DNA of 35,707 nucleotides from an uncultured Lacinutrix sp. (GCF_947500325.1 NZ_CANMRQ010000028.1:1-35707); one strand, 5' to 3'; counted from the first letter of the stretch, positions 26,542 through 35,621 are shown. Made by a program: numbers and translations. The notes: generated by a model not told the origin, from the letters alone.

Positions 26542-27816
26542 ATGCAACGCGACGAACAAATTTTTGAATTAATACAAGCTGAAAAAGAGCGACAATTACA
26601 CGGATTAGAATTAATAGCTTCAGAAAACTTTGTTAGTGAACAAGTTATGGAAGCAGCTGGTTCTGTTTTAACTAATAAGTATGCCGAAGGTTATCCAGGT
26701 AAACGATATTATGGCGGTTGTGAAGTTGTAGATGAAGTAGAACAAATTGCAATAGATAGAGCAAAAACCTTATTTGGAGCCGAATATGTTAACGTACAAC
26801 CACATTCTGGAAGTCAGGCTAATACTGCTGTATATCATGCTTGTTTAAAACCAGGTGATAAAATTTTAGGTTTCGATTTATCTCATGGTGGACATTTAAC
26901 ACATGGGTCTCCAGTAAATTTTTCTGGTAAATTGTATAATCCTGTATTCTATGGAGTAGAAGAAGAAACAGGAATGTTGAATTATGATAAAATTCAAGAA
27001 ATAGCAACACGAGAAAAACCGCAAATGATTATTGCAGGAGCTTCAGCTTACTCAAGAGATATAGATTTTGAGCGCTTTAGAACTATAGCAGATAGCGTAG
27101 GTGCAATTTTATTAGCAGATGTTTCTCATCCAGCAGGTTTAATTGCAAAAGGTATTTTAAACGATCCTATTCCACATTGTCATATTGTAACCACTACTAC
27201 GCATAAAACATTACGTGGACCTCGTGGTGGGATGATTTTAATGGGAAAAGATTTTGAAAACCCTTTTGGATTAAAATTAAAAAACGGCAACTTAAGAAAA
27301 ATGTCTTCTTTATTAGATTCTGGTGTATTCCCTGGAAATCAAGGAGGTCCTTTAGAACATATTATAGCAGCTAAAGCTATTGCCTTTGGAGAAGCGTTAA
27401 CCGATGAGTTTATGAACTATATGTTGCAGGTTAAACAAAATGCTGAAGCGATGGCAAAAGCTTTTGTAGCTAAAGATTACCATATCATTTCTGGCGGAAC
27501 AGACAACCACATGATGCTTATTGATTTAAGAAACAAGAACATTACTGGTAAAGAAGCAGAAAAAGCTTTAGTAAAAGCAGATATTACAGTGAATAAAAAT
27601 ATGGTACCTTTTGATGATAAGTCTCCATTTGTAACTTCTGGTATAAGAATAGGTACAGCTGCTATTACAACTCGTGGTTTAAAAGAAAGTGAGATGGGAG
27701 TAATTGTAGATTTAATAGATGAGGTAATTACTAATCATGAAGATGAGGATAAATTAGAGGCTATAGCAGTTAGAGTAAATGCTATGATGAGTGACTTGCC
27801 TTTATTTGTAGCCTAG
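26542..27816 (+). CDS. glyA: Serine hydroxymethyltransferase
   Basis: GlyA interconverts serine and glycine while loading one-carbon units onto tetrahydrofolate. It is PLP-dependent and 424 residues long. It shows [11 protein letters not shown] near 22-32, [11 protein letters not shown] (84-94), [12 protein letters not shown] (193-204) and the PLP lysine K222 in [14 protein letters not shown]. All family motifs are present. It is transcribed divergently from fahA and ends at a strong hairpin terminator. Confidence 0.98.
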   Translation: MQRDEQIFELIQAEKERQLHGLELIASENFVSEQVMEAAGSVLTNKYAEGYPGKRYYGGCEVVDEVEQIAIDRAKTLFGAEYVNVQPHSGSQANTAVYHACLKPGDKILGFDLSHGGHLTHGSPVNFSGKLYNPVFYGVEEETGMLNYDKIQEIATREKPQMIIAGASAYSRDIDFERFRTIADSVGAILLADVSHPAGLIAKGILNDPIPHCHIVTTTTHKTLRGPRGGMILMGKDFENPFGLKLKNGNLRKMSSLLDSGVFPGNQGGPLEHIIAAKAIAFGEALTDEFMNYMLQVKQNAEAMAKAFVAKDYHIISGGTDNHMMLIDLRNKNITGKEAEKALVKADITVNKNMVPFDDKSPFVTSGIRIGTAAITTRGLKESEMGVIVDLIDEVITNHEDEDKLEAIAVRVNAMMSDLPLFVA

Positions 27817-27836
27817 TATTATTCTAGCTTTAACAA

Positions 27837-27873
27837 AAACAAAAAGCCTCGAAAAATCGAGGCTTTTTGTTTT
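27837..27873. terminator. Bidirectional terminator between glyA and a repeat-protein gene
   Basis: The core stem GCCTCGA/TCGAGGC encloses an AAAA loop, with A-rich and T-rich arms on either side, so it ends in a T-run on both strands. It sits between convergent glyA and the 40-residue-repeat protein gene. Confidence 0.92.
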
Positions 27874-27888
27874 ATTTTTTTCTGTTAT

Positions 27889-28950
27889 TTATTGGCCAGC
27901 TATACCTTCTGGGTTACCAGATATTGATGTAGAATTCCATGATGAACTTCCACCGTCAAATTGAGAAAACCCATAAGCATTACTAGAAGTTGTTAGCACT
28001 ATAGTAGAACTCGTACCTATTGCATTTGAAACTGTACCACTTAATGATGTAGAATTCCATGAAGAACTTCCTCCATTAAATTGAGAAAATCCATAAGCAT
28101 TTGAATTAGTATAGACTACAATATTATCATTTGAATTAGCAGACCCTATTGGACTTCCTGATATGGATGTAGAGTTCCATGAGCCACTTCCTGAGTTAAA
28201 CTTCGAAAATCCATAAGCGTTAGAATTAGTGTAAACAACACACATTTTTTTAGAGCTTATTGATCCAATTACTGTACCTGAAAGTGATGTAGAATTCCAA
28301 GAAGAACTTCCGCCATCAAATTGTGAAAAGGCATAAGCATTTGTAGTTGTATATATAACAATACTTTCATCAGAAACAACGGCTCCAATTACAGTTCCTG
28401 AAAGAGATGTAGAGTTCCATGAGGAACTCTCACCATTAAATTGAGAAAATCCATAAGCATTAGTTCCTGTATATGTAACCACCATTTTTCCAGTTTTTGT
28501 AGAAGCCGTTACCACATTACCAGTTGAATTTGATCCATTGCTCCCTGAATTGCCAGACTCTTTTGCATATAACGCATATGGTACACTTAGTAATTGACTA
28601 GTTCCAGAAATAGTATAATTTGTTCCGCCAGATGGATCTGTTTCAGATTTTACATAGTAAGTTCCAGTACTCCAGTCTATAGAAGAAAAGTTATCAGTAG
28701 TAGTTCCTGCTCCAATGTTTAAAGTTACTAATCCGTTATCATTTGTCGTAGCGTTGTGTGTTTCTGTATAAACAGCAGTTCCGGTTTCAGAATTTTGTAA
28801 TACGCTAATTTGTATGCCAATGTTTCCATTTTGTATTAATTGATCGGATGCATCTCTAACTATAGCTTGATAACTCATAAGTTCTGGTGCTTGAGCAAAA
28901 AGCGAACTTGTTAATATTGTAAATGCTAGTAGAATGTAATTTTTTTTCAT
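27889..28950 (-). CDS. Secreted protein with five exact 40-residue repeats
   Basis: The 353-residue protein has a signal peptide ending at FAQ (1-20). The N-terminal segment (21-130; APELMSYQAIVRDAS, GNIGIQISVL, LLSVPYALYA) is of the kind that starts many Bacteroidota secreted fibre-like proteins. After a Gly/Ser/Asn linker come five tandem repeats in exact 40-residue frames: 154-193, 194-233, 234-273, 274-313 and 314-353. The core is NAYGFSQF, GGSSSWNS and TSLSG. Each has a short beta-strand (VVYT-like) before the core, so they may be blades of a small beta-propeller or adhesin (inference). There is no C-terminal sorting domain. It is preceded one base away by a T9SS-sorted small protein. 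Confidence 0.9.
   Translation of the reverse strand: MKKNYILLAFTILTSSLFAQAPELMSYQAIVRDASDQLIQNGNIGIQISVLQNSETGTAVYTETHNATTNDNGLVTLNIGAGTTTDNFSSIDWSTGTYYVKSETDPSGGTNYTISGTSQLLSVPYALYAKESGNSGSNGSNSTGNVVTASTKTGKMVVTYTGTNAYGFSQFNGESSSWNSTSLSGTVIGAVVSDESIVIYTTTNAYAFSQFDGGSSSWNSTSLSGTVIGSISSKKMCVVYTNSNAYGFSKFNSGSGSWNSTSISGSPIGSANSNDNIVVYTNSNAYGFSQFNGGSSSWNSTSLSGTVSNAIGTSSTIVLTTSSNAYGFSQFDGGSSSWNSTSISGNPEGIAGQ
27892..28491 (-). repeat. Five tandem 120-bp coding repeats
   Basis: The DNA behind the 40-residue repeats is a 600-bp array with exact 120-bp period, ending at the base before the stop codon. Units differ by scattered substitutions, and the stretch encoding SSSWNSTS is the most conserved. 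The even spacing suggests unit-by-unit expansion, and such arrays are prone to copy-number change. Confidence 0.9.
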
Positions 28951-28951
28951 T

Positions 28952-29410
28952 TTATTTTTTTAAAATTTTATATGACTTAAATAATTTATTATCTCTATAC
29001 ATGCTTAATATATATATTGATGTATTGAATTTTGAGAGGTCTATTTTTGTTTTTAATTTTGAAATTTCTCCTTTTTTTAATTCCTTTCCAGATATATTTA
29101 CTAAACTATATTTCAAAGATTCATTTTGTTTCAAATTAATGTAAATAAAATCGGAAGTTGGGTTTGGAAAAACTTCAATAGAAACTATATTGTCTATATC
29201 TTTAGTTGATAAAGTTGAAACTTCAAAAGCTAATTGAGATCCAGTAGAACTAGTACCTCCAGAACCAGTAGCTTCTTTAAAGTTTAATAAACCAACTGAA
29301 TAATTCACCTTACCTGTAGGTTCTACAATGTCATTTCCAGATGACAGAATATTTGATTGCGAGTATACTGCAGTGGAGCAACAAAAGAGTAAAAGTAATA
29401 GTCTTTTCAT
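28952..29410 (-). CDS. Small T9SS type A sorting domain protein
   Basis: The 152-residue product has a signal peptide (about 1-17, VYSQS). The short Ser/Gly-rich middle has SVGLLNFKEATGSGGTSSTG. The C-terminal domain is a Por-type T9SS sorting domain: VFPNPTSDFIYI (about 80-91), LVNISGKEL, and terminal KSYKILKK. The protein should be exported by Sec and then the type IX system. It has almost no recognisable passenger domain. The stop is one base from the start of the repeat-protein gene, so the two are almost certainly one unit. It may be a surface anchor or a partner of that protein. Confidence 0.9.
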   Translation of the reverse strand: MKRLLLLLFCCSTAVYSQSNILSSGNDIVEPTGKVNYSVGLLNFKEATGSGGTSSTGSQLAFEVSTLSTKDIDNIVSIEVFPNPTSDFIYINLKQNESLKYSLVNISGKELKKGEISKLKTKIDLSKFNTSIYILSMYRDNKLFKSYKILKK

Positions 29411-29434
29411 ATTTCTATTTTTTAGTTTCTATTT

Positions 29435-30988
29435 TTATTCAAAAGTAATATGCTGATAAGCACCAGCATCTGGAGATGTTGTTCTACTAACTCCTAAAAT
29501 ATCGTTAGGGACTTGTGTAGCAAATATTGTATTGCCAATACCAATAGCTCCAGAGTTATCTCCTATAATTAAGTCATTAGCGTCTGTATCTCTAAAAACA
29601 GGATCTTGATTGAATACATTGTTTTCGTATAAAGTAGCATTGTCAAAATCGTAATTCAAACCAGAAAACGAATTAGACGTATCACTAAATCGTAATAGGC
29701 TATTAGAAAACTTAAAATTAAAGACTACAGCTGGATCTAAAACTTCATCAATAATGAATTCAGGATTATCGTTTCCATAAATAATACAGTTATTAAAATT
29801 AGCTTCAGTTAAATCTGCTAATATAATAGCATCTTCTCCTTGTAAGAAATTATTAATTAGCAATGCAGGAAACTGACGAAAACTGTTATTCCAGTAATTT
29901 GCAATTGTACTATGCGTAAAGTTGTATTTACCACCTAGCGTTAATGCAACTGATGACTGTCCTGCATTATTAACAATAATGTTTTCGGCAGTAATAGAAG
30001 TGTTTCTAGCTAAAATACCGTAGTTACCAAAATTATATAATTGAGAATTAGTAATTGTTAACTTATCTATTGGTGCATCTGGATTCGCATCACTTAAAAT
30101 ACCTACTGTGGCATTCTTTATTGTTGCATAATTAATGCTGTTATTTATACTATTTTCAAATAGCCAAATTGTTCCCCATTGGCCTGGAACATCTGCAAAT
30201 GCAGGTTCTAAACGATCGCTTTCAAAAATCACTTCATTTTCTAAAAGGTCTTGATCTGCGCTTAAACTACCATTAACATTTAATGTAGCACCTTCAGATA
30301 CTAGTAAGCCTGAGTTGGCATGGAAATGTACACGAGCTCCAGCATTTATTGTTAAAGTTTCTCCATTAGGTACTGCAGCATAACCATATATTACATAAGG
30401 TTTTTCATTAGTAAAAGTTAATTCATCGGTCATTAATTCTCTACCTTGAATTTCGGTTTCTATTTGTTCGCCATTAACATCTAAAGTTAGCGTTTCAATT
30501 ATCCCTGTAGCATTATCACGATCTGGAAAAATAAAAGTGGCATCTTTAATTAAAGTCACTAAGTCTACATCTTGATAATTACTTCCAGAGTCAAATTCAA
30601 TTTTATCGGTATATAAAAATTCGTTTCCTAAAAGCGGTTCATTGTCTGTGTTAAATGTAGTTTCAACAAAAATAAATAGACTGTCTTTTGCTTGTATTTC
30701 TACATTATTAAAAGCCTTTCCTGCTACACCATCAACATTTAATCTGTAACCAGAGGTTTCTCCTTTATTTAAACGAACAGTAGGAATGCTAATGTCATTA
30801 TCACTTCGGTTATATACTTTTAAATTGTAGGTACTAGAACCTATATTAGCAAAAATGGTATCTAAGTATACAGTGTCTTTTGAGAATTCTAAATTACCTG
30901 TGCTCGGCGAAAAATCAAAGTCTTTTCTACAAGAACTCCATAATAATAGAAAACCAAAACAAATAATAAAATAAAGGGTACGTTTCAT
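29435..30988 (-). CDS. Beta-helix-like surface lipoprotein
   Basis: The signal peptide has a lipobox (WSSC, Cys20), so this 517-residue protein is a lipoprotein. After an N-terminal domain (20-160, with LDTIFANIGSSTYNLKVYN), the sequence becomes a run of short strands and Asn/Gly turns (AGARVHFHANSGLLV, SINYATIKNATVGIL, TSITAENIIVNNAG) typical of right-handed parallel beta-helix repeats. It ends at DAGAYQHITFE. Such lipoproteins of Bacteroidota may bind or process polysaccharide, but no catalytic site is evident. It starts the run that continues into the T9SS protein 24 nt downstream. Confidence 0.82.
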   Translation of the reverse strand: MKRTLYFIICFGFLLLWSSCRKDFDFSPSTGNLEFSKDTVYLDTIFANIGSSTYNLKVYNRSDNDISIPTVRLNKGETSGYRLNVDGVAGKAFNNVEIQAKDSLFIFVETTFNTDNEPLLGNEFLYTDKIEFDSGSNYQDVDLVTLIKDATFIFPDRDNATGIIETLTLDVNGEQIETEIQGRELMTDELTFTNEKPYVIYGYAAVPNGETLTINAGARVHFHANSGLLVSEGATLNVNGSLSADQDLLENEVIFESDRLEPAFADVPGQWGTIWLFENSINNSINYATIKNATVGILSDANPDAPIDKLTITNSQLYNFGNYGILARNTSITAENIIVNNAGQSSVALTLGGKYNFTHSTIANYWNNSFRQFPALLINNFLQGEDAIILADLTEANFNNCIIYGNDNPEFIIDEVLDPAVVFNFKFSNSLLRFSDTSNSFSGLNYDFDNATLYENNVFNQDPVFRDTDANDLIIGDNSGAIGIGNTIFATQVPNDILGVSRTTSPDAGAYQHITFE

Positions 30989-31061
30989 AGCTATAGTTAA
31001 ATTCGCTTTATGCGACTAAAATATAACTTTTGAAAAACTATTTTAGTATGAATGCTAGAAT

Positions 31062-31451
31062 TTAGTTGAATAAATTTATAACAGTATCTATTATTCGTGT
31101 AGGTTTTTTTGTTGAAGTACTCATAAAACACCAGTTGGTTTCAGATTTTGCTAAAAGTATTTCAGTGTCTTTATTGTAAATTTCTACAATTCTGGTTGAA
31201 GTTACTCCAGAGGCTTTAGTAACATAAGTTTTTATTAATATAGTATCATTTAAAAGGGCAGAAGCTTTATACGTTATAGTATGCGATATTAATACCCAAA
31301 AATAATCCTCAAGAATAACAGTTGATGCATTTTGCTCCCAATGCGCTTTAGCAATATCATTTACCCATTGTACATAATGCACATTATTTACATGGTTTAA
31401 ATCGTCTAAATCTTCCTTTGTTACTGTTATGGTTTTAGTGAATATTTGCAA
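31062..31451 (-). CDS. Acyl-CoA thioesterase (hotdog fold)
   Basis: The 129-residue single hotdog domain has the 4HBT-type start DDLNHVNNVHYVQWVNDIAKAHW, where D17 in the DLNHVNN motif is the candidate catalytic Asp. The substrate is unknown. It starts 3 nt after the glutaminyl cyclase stop, so the two are co-transcribed. It is only loosely similar in size to the TetR-linked thioesterase at 16039-16530 and is not a close copy. Confidence 0.88.
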   Translation of the reverse strand: MQIFTKTITVTKEDLDDLNHVNNVHYVQWVNDIAKAHWEQNASTVILEDYFWVLISHTITYKASALLNDTILIKTYVTKASGVTSTRIVEIYNKDTEILLAKSETNWCFMSTSTKKPTRIIDTVINLFN

Positions 31452-31454
31452 GGC

Positions 31455-32486
31455 TTATTCTTCTATTATTTTTACTTCAAATAGTTTATCCCATCGTTTT
31501 CCTGTAACAAATATGGTTTGTGTCTCTGGGTTATAGGCAATACCATTTAATACATTATCGTCTTTAGAATAATTAGGTATTTTTTTTACTATAGAATTAA
31601 AATTTATAACAGCTTCAGTAGCACCATTTTTTGGGTTAATTATAGCTATCCCATTTTTTTCATAAATATTAGCATATATTTTGCCGTTAATCCACTCTAA
31701 TTCATTTAATCTTCCAATTTTACCTTTATTAGTGTAAACTTGTATATTACCATCTTCAACTAAAGTTTCTGGGTTTAAAAACCATATTTTTTCTGTACCA
31801 TCACTTTTATAAAGTAATTTGCCGTCATTACAAATACCCCAACCTTCTTTACTTTCTCCATATTTAAATGAGTTGGTACGCTCAAAAGAATCTACATTAT
31901 AAACAAAGCCTTTGCCGCCTTGCCATGTTAATTGATAGATGTTATTATTTAAAATAGTTAAACCTTCACCAAAATATTGATTAGCTAAATCAATATTTTT
32001 AAGTACTTCTCCTGTTTTGTAATCCAGTTTACGGAGTTTAGATTCTCCTTTTTGTCCTGTACTTTCGTATAATTCTCCATTAAAGAATTCTAAACCTTGT
32101 GTGTAAGAAGTAATATCATGAGGATAGGTGTTAATAATTTCATAGCTATATAATTTTGGCTTTGTATCGTTTACAATAGAAATATTTTGAGTTACAGTTT
32201 CTGTTTCTCCATCATATTTTACAATTGCAGTAATATTTTGTAAACCAAGTTTAAAATTACTTAACGCTACAGTTTTGTCAATTTCTTTTCCATCTAGACT
32301 ATATTTAACTGATTCTATTTCAAGGTTTTTAGGGTTGGAAATTGATAATTCTAGAGTCTTATTTAAGGCTATAGCATTATTAACAGCATTGGTTTTTATA
32401 TTAAAGTTTTTTTTCTGTTCTGCACTACCACAATTAAATAATAAAGCAGCTAAAAATATGATTGTAAGGTGTTTAAATAATTTCAT
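31455..32486 (-). CDS. Glutaminyl-peptide cyclotransferase lipoprotein (plant-type)
   Basis: The signal peptide carries a lipobox (LFNC, Cys19), and the 343-residue product is an envelope protein. From residue about 115 it is a plant-type (five-bladed propeller) glutaminyl cyclase: SYEIINTYPHDITSYTQGLEFF, ESTGQKGESKLRKLD, YFGEGLTIL, WQGGKGFVY, EGWGI, LNELEWINGKIYANIY, and VLNGIAY. The enzyme converts N-terminal Gln to pyroglutamate, a modification common on exported Bacteroidota proteins whose cleavage by signal peptidase leaves Gln. It is the first gene of the leftward run that ends in the repeat protein. Confidence 0.92.
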   Translation of the reverse strand: MKLFKHLTIIFLAALLFNCGSAEQKKNFNIKTNAVNNAIALNKTLELSISNPKNLEIESVKYSLDGKEIDKTVALSNFKLGLQNITAIVKYDGETETVTQNISIVNDTKPKLYSYEIINTYPHDITSYTQGLEFFNGELYESTGQKGESKLRKLDYKTGEVLKNIDLANQYFGEGLTILNNNIYQLTWQGGKGFVYNVDSFERTNSFKYGESKEGWGICNDGKLLYKSDGTEKIWFLNPETLVEDGNIQVYTNKGKIGRLNELEWINGKIYANIYEKNGIAIINPKNGATEAVINFNSIVKKIPNYSKDDNVLNGIAYNPETQTIFVTGKRWDKLFEVKIIEE

Positions 32487-32540
32487 TTTATGACTATAAT
32501 TTGAAGCAAGATATTTATTAAAATTCAGTTTAAAAAATCA

Positions 32541-32570
32541 TTGTGATAAATTTAAAAGATTGTATCTTTG
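32541..32570 (+). promoter_or_regulatory. Consensus Bacteroidota promoter for SRP RNA
   Basis: TTG at 32541-32543, a 19-bp spacer and TATCTTTG at 32563-32570 match the TTG-N19-TANNTTTG consensus exactly. The RNA begins about 5 bases downstream, as expected. It is the only complete consensus promoter I found in the window. Confidence 0.9.
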
Positions 32571-32574
32571 CAGC

Positions 32575-32668
32575 GGCAAGTCCTACACAACCAGCTCCTG
32601 TTGAATCCTCCAGGTCGGGAACGAAGCAAAGGTAAATGGTCGTAGCGGTGTGATGTAGGTAGCTTGCC
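32575..32668 (+). ncRNA. ffs: Signal recognition particle RNA (4.5S type)
   Basis: The ends GGCAAG and CTTGCC pair, followed inward by CCTACA with TGTAGG and CACA with TGTG. The apical part carries the SRP domain IV signature CCAGGTCGGGAACGAAGCAA (similar to bacterial 4.5S), with the GGAA loop-like core and the AGCA asymmetric loop that binds Ffh. A T-run follows immediately. The RNA is about 94 nt long, in the range of bacterial small SRP RNAs. A perfect promoter lies just upstream. Confidence 0.95.
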
Positions 32669-32688
32669 TTTTTTTGTACAATAAACTC

Positions 32689-32724
32689 AAATCTTGAAAA
32701 CCATGGTAGTCAAGATTTTTTAGT
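32689..32724 (+). terminator. Second hairpin terminator after ffs
   Basis: The 9-bp stem AAATCTTGA/TCAAGATTT encloses a 12-base loop with ACCATGGT and is followed by a T-rich run (TTTTAGTTTTTT). It is positioned 20 nt after the SRP RNA 3' end, so it may back up the T-run terminator of ffs and shield the downstream gene. Confidence 0.6.
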
Positions 32725-32794
32725 TTTTTGTATTTCCATTAAAAAGGAAATTTCACTATTTAATTATATTTTTAAGCTTTAATTCCTAAAAAGT

Positions 32795-33595
32795 ATGTCT
32801 AAAGTTATATTAATTACTGGCGGTTCTTCAGGTATAGGGAAATCTATTGGAGAATACTTAACTAAAAATGGTTTTACTGTATATGGTACTAGCCGTAGCG
32901 CAGAGAAATACAAGGATCACCCATTTAAAATTGTGGGTTTAGATGTAAAAGATATTGACTCTATAAATAAGGCTGTTGCAGAAGTCATTGCAGCCGAAGG
33001 ACAACTAGATGTGGTTATTAATAATGCAGGTGTTGGTATTACTGGGCCAATTGAAGAAATCCCTCAAGCAGAAATACAACACAATTTTGACACTAACCTT
33101 TTTGGGCCTATAAATGTTATTAAAGCTGTATTGCCTCAAATGCGTAATCAAAACAGTGGTTTGATTATTAATATTACGTCAATTGCAGGTTATATGGGAT
33201 TACCATATCGTGGTATTTATAGCGCAAGCAAAGGTGCTTTAGAACTATTAACTGAAGCTTTTAGAATAGAGTTAAAAGATTTTAATATTAATATGTGCAA
33301 CATTGCTCCGGGTGATTTTGCAACTAATATTGCCGCTGGTCGTTTTCACGCACCATTAAAAGAAGAGTCTCCTTATAAAAAATATGGAAGTGTACTTAAA
33401 GATATAGATGAACACGTAGATAAAAGTAATGATCCTATACAGGTATCAAAAATGGTATTAAAGGTAATTAATACTAAAAAGCCTAAAACTCATTATAAAG
33501 TAGGTGCTTTTATGCAAAAACTCTCTATTGTTTTAAAGTTTTTGCTACCAGATAAAGTTTATGAGAAGATGTTGATTAATCATTACAAACTTTGA
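32795..33595 (+). CDS. Short-chain dehydrogenase/reductase
   Basis: This 266-residue classical SDR has the cofactor motif TGGSSGIG (residues 8-15), the NNAG motif in VINNAGVG, and the catalytic Ser with YSASK (Tyr and Lys, near residues 148-152). The Asp-rich loop DVKDIDS after the second strand suggests NAD(H) use (inference). A longer C-terminal region (ILKFLLPDKVYEKML) resembles SDRs acting on lipids or sterol-like compounds. The substrate is unknown. A membrane protein follows 30 nt later. Confidence 0.93.
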   Translation: MSKVILITGGSSGIGKSIGEYLTKNGFTVYGTSRSAEKYKDHPFKIVGLDVKDIDSINKAVAEVIAAEGQLDVVINNAGVGITGPIEEIPQAEIQHNFDTNLFGPINVIKAVLPQMRNQNSGLIINITSIAGYMGLPYRGIYSASKGALELLTEAFRIELKDFNINMCNIAPGDFATNIAAGRFHAPLKEESPYKKYGSVLKDIDEHVDKSNDPIQVSKMVLKVINTKKPKTHYKVGAFMQKLSIVLKFLLPDKVYEKMLINHYKL

Positions 33596-33625
33596 TTTTT
33601 AATAAAAAAAAGCTTTATTTAAGAC

Positions 33626-34342
33626 ATGAAAGAAAACATGTCAAAGCTATTTACAGTTTTAACCTTTGTAATTGGTTTTAATTGTATTGTTTTCGAGTTC
33701 CTAAAATTTCCAGAAGTAGCATCAAGTTTTAGAGCTTTATTATTTACTGCGTTCTTTTTAATGTATTTTCTTTCAAAAGGGTCTATTCATAAATTTTTCA
33801 CGTCTTTTTTACTGTTTTTTGCCTTGGCAGAATTGATGTATTTTGCCATATCTCTTGATGCAAACCTATATTATTATGGGTCTATAATATTATATATTAT
33901 GGCTTACGCAAGTTTGTTATTATATATAGTTTCTAAATTTGAATTAAAGAAAGTATTAGATTCATATTCAATACATTTATTTGTGTTATTGACTTTAAAT
34001 GTTTTATTGGTTTATAAACTGGATACATTCCTTATAAACGATATGGAAGATGAGTTGCCTTTAATAATAAGACTAGTAGAATTACTTTATAACCTTTTGC
34101 TGGCAATGATTGCAGGAGCAGCATTTATTCGATTTTTGTATTTTAAATCAAAACAAGCCATTTTTCTTTTTTTAATATCTGTTTTAATAGTCTTTTCAGA
34201 ATTTATTCAAATAGTATTTTATTCGGATACTAATGCCGTTTTATCTATTATTTGCACTTTATTACTTTTATTCGGTTTTTACTTTATTTATGAGTATTAT
34301 ACATTAAGTGATTTTGATGATAAAAAAATAGAAAAACTTTAA
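33626..34342 (+). CDS. Multi-pass membrane protein, family not recognised
   Basis: The 238-residue protein is mostly hydrophobic, with about seven to eight predicted membrane segments. These run from the first (VLTFVIGFNCIVF) to the last (LSIICTLLLLFGFYFIYEY) and end in a charged DDKKIEKL tail. The general plan resembles YhhN/TMEM86-type proteins, but I cannot match their signature, so it is left unassigned. It starts 30 nt after the dehydrogenase gene and may be co-transcribed with it. Confidence 0.75.
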   Translation: MKENMSKLFTVLTFVIGFNCIVFEFLKFPEVASSFRALLFTAFFLMYFLSKGSIHKFFTSFLLFFALAELMYFAISLDANLYYYGSIILYIMAYASLLLYIVSKFELKKVLDSYSIHLFVLLTLNVLLVYKLDTFLINDMEDELPLIIRLVELLYNLLLAMIAGAAFIRFLYFKSKQAIFLFLISVLIVFSEFIQIVFYSDTNAVLSIICTLLLLFGFYFIYEYYTLSDFDDKKIEKL

Positions 34343-34445
34343 TTTTTGTTTATAATAAATCTCCTTTGTTTTTAATGCTATCTTAAGGAGTTAATTCTAT
34401 TTTGTGGTATGTTTTTTGATAATTATCGATTCAAAATCCTTACTC

Positions 34446-34862
34446 ATGAAACGACTATTATCTCTAGTGCTTTTTTTAAGTCTTATTTCTCTTGTTGGTT
34501 GCGAAGATATTTTAGAATGTGTTATTAATCGAAGGCCAGAATTACCAGATAAATCTTTTAAAACAGGTTTTACTAACCAACTGTATTATGAAGAGTTTGA
34601 TGCTCAAATTAAAAACGAACCTCAAGATAATGCTTATGGCTATAATTTTGAAATTGAAGGAGAACTTCCTGATGGAATAGAGCTGTTTATTGATTATAGA
34701 ACATTAGTTTTTGAAGGTATTCCTCAAAGTCAAGGTAGTTTTGAATTTAGACTACATTTAAATGTAGATCCGCCATTACATTATAATGAAGAAACCGAAC
34801 AGTATGAAGATTCTATGTGTTCTGAATCTACATCAAGAACTTATACAATTACCATTAATTAA
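34446..34862 (+). CDS. Lipoprotein with putative Ig-like domain
   Basis: The ATG at 34446 gives a clear signal peptide MKRLLSLVLFLSLISLVGC (lipobox Cys19) and a 138-residue lipoprotein. An upstream in-frame ATG at 34404 would add 14 unneeded residues. The body has the pattern LPDGIELFIDYRTLVFEGIP with a following GSFEFRLHL, which is like the putative Ig (He_PIG) domains of extracellular proteins. It is likely an envelope surface protein of unknown role. Confidence 0.8.
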   Translation: MKRLLSLVLFLSLISLVGCEDILECVINRRPELPDKSFKTGFTNQLYYEEFDAQIKNEPQDNAYGYNFEIEGELPDGIELFIDYRTLVFEGIPQSQGSFEFRLHLNVDPPLHYNEETEQYEDSMCSESTSRTYTITIN

Positions 34863-34902
34863 TGGATTATATATTGTTAATATTATTTAATATCATTTTC
34901 TA

Positions 34903-34930
34903 TTGAAAATAAACAGAAGTTGTAACTTCG
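34903..34930 (+). promoter_or_regulatory. Candidate promoter for transaldolase gene
   Basis: TTG at 34903-34905 is followed after a 17-bp spacer by TAACTTCG at 34923-34930, one base from TANNTTTG. It lies 37 bp upstream of the start codon. Spacer and -7 box are slightly off, so this is a plausible but weak promoter. Confidence 0.45.
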
Positions 34931-34967
34931 CTTCATTAAATAAACACAACTTAAACTTAATTTATAA

Positions 34968-35621
34968 ATGAAATTTTTTATTGACACAGCCAACCTTGCT
35001 CAAATTAAAGAAGCAGAAGATATGGGGATTTTAGATGGTGTAACCACAAATCCATCATTAATGGCTAAAGAAGGTATTACTGGTACAGATAACATTTTAA
35101 AACATTATGTAGACATATGTAATCTTGTAGAAGGCGATGTAAGTGCAGAGGTTATTTCTACCGATTTTGAAGGTATGGTAAGAGAAGGCGAAGCATTGGC
35201 AGAATTACATGATCAAATTGTAGTTAAATTACCAATGATTAAAGATGGCGTAAAAGCGTGTAAGTACTTTAGTGATAAGGGTATTAAAACAAATGTAACA
35301 TTAGTATTCTCACCAGGTCAAGCATTGTTAGCTGCTAAAGCTGGTGCAACATACGTATCACCATTTATTGGTCGTTTAGATGATATTTCTACAGATGGTT
35401 TAAACCTTATAGCAGAAATTAGGCACATCTATGATAACTATGCTTTTGAAACTCAAATTTTAGCAGCTTCTGTACGTCATACAATGCACGTTATTGATTG
35501 TGCGAAATTAGGAGCAGATGTAATGACAGGTCCTTTAAGCTCTATTGAAGGATTGTTAAAACATCCTTTAACAGATATAGGATTGGCTAAATTTTTAGCA
35601 GATTATAAGAAAGGAAATTAG
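34968..35621 (+). CDS. tal: Transaldolase (small TalC type)
   Basis: The 217-residue class I aldolase is of the small transaldolase/fructose-6-phosphate aldolase family of the pentose phosphate pathway. It has the FIDTANL start (D6), TTNPSLM, and the Schiff-base lysine K87 in VVKLPM. Phe at 133 in SPFIGR occupies the position where true fructose-6-phosphate aldolases have Tyr, so transaldolase activity is favoured. Family names overlap, so the activity is an inference. The IS-like terminal repeat starts 11 bp after the stop. Confidence 0.93.
   Translation: MKFFIDTANLAQIKEAEDMGILDGVTTNPSLMAKEGITGTDNILKHYVDICNLVEGDVSAEVISTDFEGMVREGEALAELHDQIVVKLPMIKDGVKACKYFSDKGIKTNVTLVFSPGQALLAAKAGATYVSPFIGRLDDISTDGLNLIAEIRHIYDNYAFETQILAASVRHTMHVIDCAKLGADVMTGPLSSIEGLLKHPLTDIGLAKFLADYKKGN

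Noticed and set aside
26819-27010. Minus-strand ORF within glyA
   Set aside because: Leucine-rich translation antisense to a strong, fully conserved gene, so it is a shadow frame.
27892-28491. 120-bp repeats as a CRISPR or noncoding satellite
   Set aside because: The period is in frame with a complete gene that has a signal peptide; units vary by codon and lack spacers.
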